From UBA4660 sp034408895 (lineage in GTDB: Bacteria > Bacteroidota > Bacteroidia > Flavobacteriales_D > Sanyastnellaceae): a stretch of 64,000 nt of DNA. Below are positions 52,561 through 61,900 of the stretch, one piece after another (position 1 is the stretch's first letter; each line of letters begins with the position of its first letter). Location: positions 45,569 through 109,568 of the forward strand of contig JAWXCI010000084.1 in the NCBI GenBank assembly GCA_034408895.1, given 5' to 3'. A program made the translations under genes and the position numbers. The notes below the pieces were generated by a model, which did not search any database, was not told the origin of the DNA, and saw only the letters and a program-made list of their open reading frames with translations.

Positions 52561-53100
52561 TCAACACTGCTGCGAAGCAAATCGCGGGTCCACTTCCATC
52601 ACAGTACCGCATTTTTTGCATGTGCGTTTTTCTTCGCTTGCATAAAACTCTCGGAAGCGCGGTAGGAAATCTTTTTCGATATTGTGCAACACAAAACGAT
52701 ACTCGTGAAGAAGTGCATTGCAATTTTCGCAATACCACTGAAGGCCGTCTTCCATGTTTCTGTCTTCGCGCTTGCTCTCAATTACAAGACCCACAGTATT
52801 CGCCCCCCTTCGCGGCATGTGTGGTACACGAGCAGGAAGCAAAAACATCTCGCCTTCTTTTATGGGAATTCCCACGGCTTTGCCATCCTCCTGGATTCCA
52901 ATTTCTATATCGCCTTCAAGTTGGTAAAACAATTCTTCGGTTTCGTTGAAGTGATAATCCTTGCGTGCATTTGGGCCGCCCACTATCATTACGATGTAGT
53001 CACCAGCATCGTGGTAAAGGTTTTTATTTCCCACAGGGGGTTTGAGGAGGTCGCGGTTGTCGGCTATCCATTGCTTGAGGTTAAAGGGTCTGCGGATCAT
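52561..53100 (-). CDS. 3-hydroxyanthranilate 3,4-dioxygenase
   Basis: 179 aa from ATG 53100 (the frame reaches to 53178, but the residues before this Met look non-native). Cupin metal ligands are visible in KDYHFNETEELFYQLEGDIE (His and Glu) and ARVPHMPRRG (His). The C-terminal rubredoxin-like site is made of two Cys pairs, YCENC and CKKCG. The enzyme opens the ring of 3-hydroxyanthranilate in the kynurenine route to quinolinate/NAD. No other kynurenine gene is nearby. Confidence 0.9.
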   Translation of the reverse strand: MIRRPFNLKQWIADNRDLLKPPVGNKNLYHDAGDYIVMIVGGPNARKDYHFNETEELFYQLEGDIEIGIQEDGKAVGIPIKEGEMFLLPARVPHMPRRGANTVGLVIESKREDRNMEDGLQWYCENCNALLHEYRFVLHNIEKDFLPRFREFYASEEKRTCKKCGTVMEVDPRFASQQC

Positions 53101-53196
53101 AAAGTAGTTGGTGAATTGGTGAGTAGGTGATTTGTTGATTGAATGAACATGTGTTGTGCTTTTGTTTAGATGATTCAAAAGTATGAGAGAACAGGG

Positions 53197-54108
53197 TTAT
53201 GTTTTTTGGGCGGATTCACTCCTGCTCACCAAATACACTCCTGCAAACACCAGTACACCACACGCCACCTTCAGCCATGTGATGTCGCCTGTAAAATCTT
53301 TTCCCAGAAAAAAAGAAAAGAGGAAAGCAAATACTCCGGCAAGTAACGGCTGGAAGTAGATGTAAGCACTGGCAACGGTGGGGGAGAGCAGATGTATGCC
53401 AATCATGTTCAACAGATAAGTGAGAAAGGTGACAAACACAATCACGTACAGGATGCTGAACCATTGCCATGCGCTCAATTGCATCCATTCTATTTCGGAT
53501 GCACCGCTTCCGCCAAAGGGCAGCACGAGAATAATTCCTATGAGAAATATCCACGCGGTGATCATCACCGGGTTATATCTCTTCATCAACGGTTTTACAA
53601 GCACCAGATAGAAACCCCACGACAATGAGTTGATGAGTATGCACACATCCCCCTGCCATGAACTGTCCTCCGAAGTATCATACGTGCTGAGCATAATTAT
53701 AGCAATGGCACCCGCAGCACCGAGCATGATGCCGAGAATTTTCAGCGCATTGATTTTTTGTTTGAGCAGCACTGCGGAAATCACCATCACTATAATGGGA
53801 TTGCTCGTCATCATGATGCTGGCATTGATGGGGGAGGTAAGCGCAAGGCCGTTGAAGAAAAGCAATTGGTTGGTAGCCACTCCGCAAATGGCGCACAGCA
53901 GTAATCTTCCCCAGTCTTCTTTGTCGGGAATTTGAATTCTTCTTGCAACAATGAGCCAAAACAAAACGGCTGCTCCAACCACACGCAATACAATAAAACT
54001 ATTCGGCCCGATGGGGTCAGGCATCACGCTTTTTGCAATGATGTAATTGGCCCCGTATATAATTGCGGCAGCGGAAAGTGCGAGGTGGGCGCGGAGGGAG
54101 TTGGTCAA
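53197..54108 (-). CDS. EamA/DMT family transporter
   Basis: 303 aa with about ten membrane helices forming two EamA repeats. Typical text: AAAIIYGANYIIAKSVMPD at the first helix, ALTSPINASIMMTSNPIIVM in the first repeat, SSWQGDVCILINSLSWGFYLVL at the start of the second repeat and LLSPTVASAYIYFQPLLAG. Such transporters export amino acids or metabolites. It sits between 3-HAO and an ArsC-like gene, all on the minus strand; a shared task is not evident. Confidence 0.88.
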   Translation of the reverse strand: MTNSLRAHLALSAAAIIYGANYIIAKSVMPDPIGPNSFIVLRVVGAAVLFWLIVARRIQIPDKEDWGRLLLCAICGVATNQLLFFNGLALTSPINASIMMTSNPIIVMVISAVLLKQKINALKILGIMLGAAGAIAIIMLSTYDTSEDSSWQGDVCILINSLSWGFYLVLVKPLMKRYNPVMITAWIFLIGIILVLPFGGSGASEIEWMQLSAWQWFSILYVIVFVTFLTYLLNMIGIHLLSPTVASAYIYFQPLLAGVFAFLFSFFLGKDFTGDITWLKVACGVLVFAGVYLVSRSESAQKT

Positions 54109-54135
54109 TTCGAATGCTTAGTTTCGTACAAATTG

Positions 54136-54492
54136 TTAGCTCAAACTCTCGCCCGCAGCTTTCACCACTTTGGGGGCATTACCGATAAAAATCCTGTCAC
54201 CGTTAATCATAACAGGGCGTTTCAAAAACGTGTACTCTTTTAATATGAGGTCGCGGTAATCTTTCCCTGTAAGTTTTTTCTCGCCCAGTTTCCATGCGCG
54301 GTACTTCAATGCAATGCGCGAGAAGAGCTCTTCATAACTACCCGCAAGTTTTTTCATCTCATCCAATTGTACGGGAGTGATAGATTCTGTTTTGATATCC
54401 TGCACCTCAAAATCCTTTACAGGTTTTCCCCATTCCTTGATAATGCGTTGGCAAGTGGTGCAGGTGGCCAGGTGATAAATTTTCTTTTTCAT
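54136..54492 (-). CDS. ArsC/Spx-like arsenate reductase family protein
   Basis: 118 aa. The N-terminal thioredoxin-fold start MKKKIYHLATCTTCQRIIKE holds the CxxC redox pair (CTTC), and the middle has KPVKDFEVQDIKTESITPVQ, followed by EYTFLKRPVMINGDRIFIG with the R-P-V turn of the ArsC/Spx family. The classic ArsC enzymes use one Cys; the CTTC form is shared by Spx and YffB-like proteins. Arsenate reduction is possible but not shown. Confidence 0.78.
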   Translation of the reverse strand: MKKKIYHLATCTTCQRIIKEWGKPVKDFEVQDIKTESITPVQLDEMKKLAGSYEELFSRIALKYRAWKLGEKKLTGKDYRDLILKEYTFLKRPVMINGDRIFIGNAPKVVKAAGESLS

Positions 54493-54585
54493 TGGTTCAA
54501 ACTTAGAAATCTTAGGCTTACAAATAATGCCAGAGTATAATTCTGACCTTCATGCTGCAATTGTAAACAACGCAATCCAGCAAAC

Positions 54586-54621
54586 AAAAACCCCCATCAC
54601 TTTTTTAAGGTGACAGGGGCC
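54586..54621 (-). terminator. Terminator of the PorE-like gene
   Basis: On the minus strand CCCCTGTCACC and GTGATGGGGG form a stem with one mismatch, loop ttaaaaaa, then ttttt. It sits about 30 bp behind the stop of the 54653-57937 gene. Confidence 0.8.
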
Positions 54622-54652
54622 TTTGCATTGGATAAGTAAGTATATCCTTTTC

Positions 54653-57600
54653 TTACTGTTTTTGTTCGCTCAACGATTCGGTAACGAGTTTAAACTCTGC
54701 TCTTCGGTTCAGCTCAAATTCCTGTTCGGTGCAGTTGGAATTTTCGTCCACGCAATGGTTCAATGGTTTTGCTTCACCAAACCACTCGGTTTTTATACGG
54801 GAGTTGTTTACGCCTTTTTGGGTGAGATAACCTTTCACGGCCATGGAGCGGCTCATGGAAAGCTGCTGGTTGTAGGCAATGCTGCCCCGCGCATCGCAGT
54901 GGGTGCGAATGACAAGGTTGAACGTGGGTTGTTCTTTCATAATCTTCGCCAACTGGTCCATCACCGGTTTGGAATCATCTCGGATGAATGCCTTGTCGTA
55001 ATCGAACATCACGTTTTGGATATCCAGCGCATGGAGGTCTATCATGTTCTCGAAACCCGGTGCCAGTTTCTTGTCAGCGGAAAGCGTGGTGTTGGTACGC
55101 AGGTGGTACTCTTCAGTGTGGGGTAGCTTCACGGTAATGTCGTTCATCAATTTGTTGGTAGCAGTGGCTGTGTTCAGTTCCATGGTTTGTGCTTTGTAAT
55201 CATCTTTGGTCACACTCACATTCATCTTCATGTTCTTCGGAACGTTTAGTGTGAAGTTTCCGTCAGCATCTGCCGTGGTGCTGTAGGTTTTTCCATCGGA
55301 ACAAAATGCAGTGACGGTTGCGTTGGCAATGCCAGATGCGGTTTCCATATCCACCACTTTTCCGCTTAGGTCCACCATGCCGTTGTCCTGGGAAAGTTCA
55401 GCCACCATGGTGTTGTACTCTTCGGTGTGGGCTATGTTGAAGTTGATATCCACAAGGTCTTTCGCTCCGCCCCTGGACGTGTTTATTTGTCTGGTTACCG
55501 GATTGAAATCTTTCTTCTTTACTGTCAACTTCACATCAACGGCATTAGCAGGCAGTTTCAACCTGAACAAACCCGATGCATCTGTATGCCCGGTTATAAT
55601 TTTTCCCATCACATCTGCTTCTATGGCGGCATCATAAACCGGGGAATTGTCGCTGGCTTCGGATACCGTACCACTCACTTCCACCATGTTCTTTTTATCA
55701 AATGCGGCTACCTTGTCGGCAACGTATTCCGCGGGGCGTTTCAGTGGAATTTGCATTTCGCTGAGTATGCTCAGGTTTTGGCCGGCAGTAGTTAGTTTCA
55801 ACTGCACAGGATCATAATCCTTCTTTTCCGTGGTGATGGTGATATCTGAATTGCGCGGAGCATTGAAACGGAATTCGCCATTGGCATCGGTAGTGGCCAT
55901 TATCACTTCACCATCGGCCATGGTGGCCACAATTTTTGTACGGCTTATCACCATTCCCGTTTCTGCATCGGTCACTTTCCCCGATACCTCCACCTGGTTT
56001 TTAATCTCTTCTGCATACTCTTCGGTGTACAGCAGTTTCATTTCCACCCGTGTGACATCGTGTGTCATTTTGCTGGCATCCACATTTTTTGTTTGTGTGA
56101 TGAAATTGTCTTTCACCGCAGTCATGGTAAGGGTCTTTGCATCCTTCGGTATCATCACCCTGAAGTTACCGTTTTCATCAGTATATCCTTTTATGATTTC
56201 CCCATTTTCGGTTTCAATAGTCACGGCTGCCATTTCCAAAGCAACCATGGTGACCTTGTCCACAATCATCCCGCTTACCGGTTTTCCGCTAGTCACCGGT
56301 TCACCGTTGGAGAAATAGCCCGTCATCAATTGTGCATCGGCTGTGGCGAGGAGTCGCTGGAGTTCCTGTGCGTCCATCGGTCTTGGGGTCACCATTTTTT
56401 CGCCCACGTTTTCATAGGGATCAACAATGCTTTCCGACACGTAGTAAGTGAACACAGGCTCCGTAGTTTCATAAATGGGGTTTTCCATCCTGATTTCTAT
56501 TCGGTCGCCCGCCTCGGCCTCGAACTCGAATTGTTCTTTGTCGTTTAGTGCACTGCGTTCTACCTTTCCCGTATTGGCCGATGCTATAAGAATGGCTTCA
56601 CCGGCAAGGGATTGGCCGGCAATGTTGCTCTGTACTGTTCCGGCCACTATCATCTTAAGCAATTTCAGGGTGTGAAAGGAATACACGTCATCATTGCCTC
56701 CACCGTCCCGGCTGGAACAAAACAAGCCAGAGTCATCCATATTATCGTACAACATAGAGAAGTCGTCTGCTGACGAGTTGATAGGGAAACCCAGGTTCAC
56801 CGCATCCATCCATTTACCAAAAAGGAAATCGCTGCGGAAGATGTCTAGCCCTCCCAGTCCTGCCCATCCGTTGGAGGAAAAATAGAGTACGCCATTATCC
56901 GTCATGTAGGGAAACATTTCATCACCTTCGGTATTTATGGCTGAACCCATGTTTACCGCTACGCTCCATCCATCTCCTATGCGCTGGCACAAATAAATAT
57001 CGGCACCGCCTACGCCACCAGGCATGTTGCTGGCGAAATACATAAAGTTGCCATCGCGCGAAATGCATGGATGACCATTGGAGTAATCATCTTTATTGAA
57101 CTTTAATTCCTGGGCGCTTTTCCATGTCCCGTTATCGTACTTGGCTGCATAGATCTGGAGGTTCACGTTTCCCATCTTGTCGCGCACGGGTCTGCTGCCT
57201 CGCATATTGTTCCGCGTGATGTAAAGGGTTTTGTCGGCACGGCAATAGTGCGCAGGACCATCGTGGTATTTCGAATTCACATTCTTGTCCAGCCTCACCG
57301 CGTTTATCAATTCATCCTTCTCGTTGAGGTCGCAGGAATACACATCGAGGTACGGCAATTCCTTCGCCCAGTTGGGGTTGGTAAAACCGTTGATCTTATC
57401 AATCCTCATAGAGGATATCAGGTATTTGCCATTCTCGAAACGGCTGATTCCAATGGCGGGATCCGCATTGTTGATCTCCATCCGCTTCATCACATATTTC
57501 ATGGAGTCGGCCTGTAGGTCGAGGTAATAATTTTTTCGTGCAAGATGGCTTTTGGCCCTGCGGTCGTTGGGAAAAAATTTGGAATACTCACCATACCAGG

Positions 57601-57937
57601 CAAGGGCCTCATCGTAAACACCGAGGCTCTTCAACGCCTCGGCATAGTGGATCATGTCTTCAGGATTGCTCTGGTCATTTTCCAACGTTATTTTATACCA
57701 CTCGGCTGACATGGGAAGATTGCCCATCCTCCTGTAAGCATCAGCAATCTTTCTGGCCACAGCAGGGTCGTTCTTCTGCACTTCGTTCACCAGTTCATAG
57801 TAATAAAGCGCGCCTTCATAATCAAATTTATCGAAAGCTTTGTCACCTTTTATCATGTCGCTCATAGCCTGGCCCTGCACAGCAAGGTTGCACACTGATA
57901 AGGCAACAAGAATGGATAAATCTCTAAGTGTTTTCAT
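54653..57937 (-). CDS. PorE-like protein: TPR, PD40 propeller, CarboxypepD-like repeats, OmpA C-terminal domain
   Basis: 1094 aa from ATG 57937 (a further ATG at 57964 adds nine residues). Signal peptide: MKTLRDLSILVALSVCNLAV. TPR-like helices fill about 25-145. A PD40/WD40-like propeller follows (YSNGHPCISRDGNFMYFASN; LYFSSNGWAGLGGLDIFRSD; LYDNMDDSGLFCSSRDGGGN). Next come four or more CnaB/carboxypeptidase-regulatory-like repeats with VSGKVTDAETGMVISRTKIV-type openings. The last about 130 residues are an OmpA/MotB peptidoglycan-binding domain (VMFDYDKAFIRDDSKPVMDQ and RTHCDARGSIAYNQQLSMSR). The layout matches PorE, the T9SS protein that links PorP/SprF to peptidoglycan. It follows PorP/SprF in the same direction. 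Confidence 0.88.
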   Translation of the reverse strand: MKTLRDLSILVALSVCNLAVQGQAMSDMIKGDKAFDKFDYEGALYYYELVNEVQKNDPAVARKIADAYRRMGNLPMSAEWYKITLENDQSNPEDMIHYAEALKSLGVYDEALAWYGEYSKFFPNDRRAKSHLARKNYYLDLQADSMKYVMKRMEINNADPAIGISRFENGKYLISSMRIDKINGFTNPNWAKELPYLDVYSCDLNEKDELINAVRLDKNVNSKYHDGPAHYCRADKTLYITRNNMRGSRPVRDKMGNVNLQIYAAKYDNGTWKSAQELKFNKDDYSNGHPCISRDGNFMYFASNMPGGVGGADIYLCQRIGDGWSVAVNMGSAINTEGDEMFPYMTDNGVLYFSSNGWAGLGGLDIFRSDFLFGKWMDAVNLGFPINSSADDFSMLYDNMDDSGLFCSSRDGGGNDDVYSFHTLKLLKMIVAGTVQSNIAGQSLAGEAILIASANTGKVERSALNDKEQFEFEAEAGDRIEIRMENPIYETTEPVFTYYVSESIVDPYENVGEKMVTPRPMDAQELQRLLATADAQLMTGYFSNGEPVTSGKPVSGMIVDKVTMVALEMAAVTIETENGEIIKGYTDENGNFRVMIPKDAKTLTMTAVKDNFITQTKNVDASKMTHDVTRVEMKLLYTEEYAEEIKNQVEVSGKVTDAETGMVISRTKIVATMADGEVIMATTDANGEFRFNAPRNSDITITTEKKDYDPVQLKLTTAGQNLSILSEMQIPLKRPAEYVADKVAAFDKKNMVEVSGTVSEASDNSPVYDAAIEADVMGKIITGHTDASGLFRLKLPANAVDVKLTVKKKDFNPVTRQINTSRGGAKDLVDINFNIAHTEEYNTMVAELSQDNGMVDLSGKVVDMETASGIANATVTAFCSDGKTYSTTADADGNFTLNVPKNMKMNVSVTKDDYKAQTMELNTATATNKLMNDITVKLPHTEEYHLRTNTTLSADKKLAPGFENMIDLHALDIQNVMFDYDKAFIRDDSKPVMDQLAKIMKEQPTFNLVIRTHCDARGSIAYNQQLSMSRSMAVKGYLTQKGVNNSRIKTEWFGEAKPLNHCVDENSNCTEQEFELNRRAEFKLVTESLSEQKQ

Positions 57938-57964
57938 GATGTTGTATAGGGTTTTAGGGTTCAA

Positions 57965-58918
57965 CTAAAAGTATTTCGGGTAGATTATACGTTTCCTCTT
58001 GGTAGAAATGTTATAGTTGAGGGCTAATTCGTGGCTGCCATATCCTGTACTTATGAGTTGATTCACCGGAAAATCCATGCTATAGCCAACTTTCAATTGT
58101 TTGTCCGCCTGCCATTGGAACATCAACCCAGCGGTTTCTTTATGGTAGTAAAACACACCCACATTGAATTGGTCCAGGTAGATTCCGTTGATATGCGCTC
58201 CAATGGATAAAGGAGCTCCCCATTCTCCCTTTACCATAAAGTTGGGCTGAATCTTTAGTTCGCGGTTTATCTTTTTCACCCATCCGCCCATGAGGTAAAC
58301 GGTAGGTTCTTGCCTGCCATTAAGTAAGTGATACATATCTGATCCCTTGCGCTCCAGTTTGTTTCGGATCATCTTGGGCACTGAGAGGCCAACGAAGTGA
58401 TTCTTCTTGTGATAGTAAAGACCAAAGCCAATGTTCGGCAAAAACAAACCACGTGTGTTGTTCATGAAATAAGAATCTTCCAGCCCGTAGTAATCCGAAG
58501 TAAGAACAAGATCAGTAAGGTTAGCCTGGTACATTTCAATGGAGGCTTTTGCCCCGAATGAAAGCGTGGCGCGGTTGCCGAGTTTCGCACGGTACGCTAC
58601 GTCCGCTGCAAAGCCTGTGGTGCGTTGGGGCCCCAGTTTGTCGTGCATCAGTGTTGCGCCAATAGCCAGTTTATCCATTTTCAATGGAGCGTCATAAGAC
58701 AGTACCTGGGTCATGGGTGCTCCCTTGAAGCCCAGCCACTGGCTGCGGTGTATGGCTGTTATCGTGGGCAACTCCTTGTACCCAGCGTAGCCAGGATTAA
58801 CAAAAAGTTTGTTCATTACATACTGCGTGTGCATGGCATCCTGCTGTGCCACCAGGGATGTGCTGCATATCAGCAGCAACACACTGAGAATTATTTTGGG
58901 ACTTTTCATGGTGTTCAT
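57965..58918 (-). CDS. PorP/SprF family T9SS membrane protein (second copy)
   Basis: 317 aa from ATG 58918 (ATG 58909 is also possible). Signal peptide ends near SLVAQQ. QDAMHTQYVMNKLFVNPGYAG is the family's N-terminal signature, and LSFGAKASIEMYQANLTDLV and later strands fit the barrel. It lies 27 bp upstream of the PorE-like gene and 41 bp after the HYR adhesin gene, so the three make one unit. Such PorP/SprF partners are thought to hold a type B cargo at the outer membrane. Confidence 0.92.
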   Translation of the reverse strand: MNTMKSPKIILSVLLLICSTSLVAQQDAMHTQYVMNKLFVNPGYAGYKELPTITAIHRSQWLGFKGAPMTQVLSYDAPLKMDKLAIGATLMHDKLGPQRTTGFAADVAYRAKLGNRATLSFGAKASIEMYQANLTDLVLTSDYYGLEDSYFMNNTRGLFLPNIGFGLYYHKKNHFVGLSVPKMIRNKLERKGSDMYHLLNGRQEPTVYLMGGWVKKINRELKIQPNFMVKGEWGAPLSIGAHINGIYLDQFNVGVFYYHKETAGLMFQWQADKQLKVGYSMDFPVNQLISTGYGSHELALNYNISTKRKRIIYPKYF

Positions 58919-58959
58919 CTCTTTAGTTAAAGTCGGGTTGGTTTATTACTTATCGGTTT

Positions 58960-61900
58960 TTATCTGTTCAGGTAGATGTATCCCTTCACTGCTTTTACAC
59001 TGCTGCCCAGGTCAAGCACAAAGAAGTATGTGCCTTTCGGAAGCAATGCATCGCCAATGGTGAGCGCATCTTGTGATCGTCCGTCCCAGTCATTTTTGTA
59101 TTGGCTTGCCTCGAACACTTTGTGCCCCCAGCGGTTGAATATAGCCAGTTTGTTGTCCGGGTAATCTTCAAGACCAATGATCTCGAACACATCATTCACC
59201 CCATCGCCATCAGGCGATATACCCTGCGGAATAATGAGGTCTATAATGCATTCTACGTTGATAACTATGATGGCCGTGTCACATGCACTGTATGTATCAC
59301 ATAGGATATAAGTCACCGTGTCAATGCCACACCATTCATCAATAGTGTTGTAAATAATCTGGTTGTCAACGATGGTAACATCATTTCCGTTTTGTGACCA
59401 AGCGTCAGTTACCGTGATGGAGTCCCCATCCAGGTCGTAGTCGTTGTCCGTTACATCAATGGTTATTTCGTCATCATCTTCGGTGTAAACGGCTTCATCA
59501 TCTTCGGCCACTGGGGGTGTGTTTACCAGTACCACGAAACTGCAGGTATCGGTTTGACCAGCCGGGTCAGTAGCTACATAAACAATAGTTGTATATCCGT
59601 GCGGAAACACATCACCGCTTGGCAATCCTTCAATTATTTCCAGTGTTGACTCGCAGTTGTCAGTGACTTCAGGATCAGCGTAGATAACAATCGGATCTAC
59701 CTGATTGATGTCTTCAGGGCAATCAATCTGAGGGGCTTCCGTATCGTAAACAGTTACGGTGAAATTGCAGGTAAATACGTTTCCTGATCCGTCTGTAATG
59801 TTGTATGATACCGCAGTGGTACCTACTTCAAAGAACCCTCCGGTCGGCAAACCTTCTACCAATTCAATTGTTGATTCCACCTCATCGCAGTTGTCCACAA
59901 AAGCAGGTAAACTGTAGTTCACTATGGCTCCACACATTCCTGGATCGTTGTTCAATTCCAGGTTGCCGGGACAAACTACCCCTGGTAATTGGGTGTCCTC
60001 CACAGTGACAGTGAACGAGCACTGAACACTGTTTCCGAACAGGTCGCTGAATTGGTAGGTAACAACGGTTGAACCCACAGGGAAGAATTCACCGGTAGGT
60101 AAACCTTCAATAAGTGTAGTTTCATTGATGCCGCAGTTGTCAGTCACTACAGGAATAGTGTAATTGACCAGCGCACCACAAGCATCCAAATCATTAGGTA
60201 CTGTGATTTCGAAATCGCAGTCGGTAGCCACAGGTGCTTCCGTATCTTCCACAGTGATGAGTTGAACACATGTAGTGATGTTGCCATTAGCATCAATCAC
60301 AGTCCAGATGACGGGTGTTACACCTACAGGATAATCAGCAGAAGCATCACCGGTTCCATTGTAATCATTGGCCACTGCCGCAACACCGCAATTGTCTGAC
60401 ACTATGGGTGAATCCACTTCCACCCAGGCTGAACATTCACCGGCATCATTACCGGCAATTACGTTCAGAGGACATTCTATAGTTGCGGGTTCTGTGTCTA
60501 TTACCACAATGTTCATTTCACATGTTGTTGAATTTCCGAAGATGTCGGTCACCGTCCAGGTCACCAGAGTAGTGCCTGCGAGATAAATACCGCTAGCATC
60601 TTCTGTTCCGTTGAAGTCATTTGTAACTTCATCTATCTGGCAATTGTCGAACACAAGAGGCATAGGAACAGGAACAAGTGCGGTGCATAAGCCTGGAGTA
60701 TTGTTTACTGAAATATCTGCGGGACACAGGATGATTGGCGCTTCAATATCCACAACAACGATAGTCATCGAACATGTACTTGTATTGCCATATATGTCGG
60801 TTACTGTCCAGTTCACAATTGTACTTCCTACAGGATAAGTGTCCGTTGCATTAGCAGTGTTGTTGTAGTCGTTCACTACAGTAGCAACACCGCAATTGTC
60901 GTTCATCACAGGTGCAGGCACGGTCAACATTGCGTCACACATATCCGCATCACTTATCACGTTGATGTTTACAGGACAAGAGATAGATGGTGATTCATCA
61001 TCGTTCACCGTCACGGTCATTGAGCATGTCGAAGTATTTCCATTAATGTCTGATACAGTCCATGTAACAGTGGTGGTGCCCACTGGATAGATTGCAGAAG
61101 CATTGTCCGTTCCGGTGAAGTCGTTCATCACATTAGCAACTGTGCAGTTGTCTGCAAATGCAGGTGTTGGAACACTCACAAACGCCTCACAAACACCAGT
61201 GTCATTGCCAACTGTGATGTCAGCACCGCAAGTCACCACCGGTAGTTCGTCATCTGTCACGGTGATATTCATCGTGCATGTTGATGCGTTTCCGTAGATG
61301 TCAATCACAGTCCATGTGACAGATGTTGTTCCAACAGGATAAACATCGCTTGCGTTATCAGTTCCATTGTAATCATTCGCCACACTTGCTACCGTGCAGT
61401 TGTCTGCTACTGTTGGTGCGGGTACAGTTACCATCGCAGCACACACGCCCACATCATTTGTTTGTGTGATGTCAGCAGGACAAGTGATGGTTGGAAGTTC
61501 TGTATCAACAATAAGGATTGTCTGAGTACAAGTCGAAACGTTGCCATGCACATCGGTCAATGTCCAGATAACAGTTGTTGTTCCAACAGGATACACATCG
61601 CTGGCGTTGTCGGTGTTGTTGTAATCATTCACGATGGTTGCCACAGCGCAGTTGTCTGCTACAGTTGGTGCAGGCACATTGATGAATGCTTCACACACTC
61701 CGCCATCGTTGTTCATGGTGATGTCGGCAGGACAATTGAGTGATGGTTGCTCCACATCGTTCACAGTAATTGTTGTCGAACAAGTCGAAACGTTTGCATG
61801 AATGTCTGTGATAGTCCAGGTCACCGTTGTTGAACCTTGCGGATAAATTCCATCTGCATTGTCAACACCTGTATAATCATTCACCACCGAAGCAATTCCG

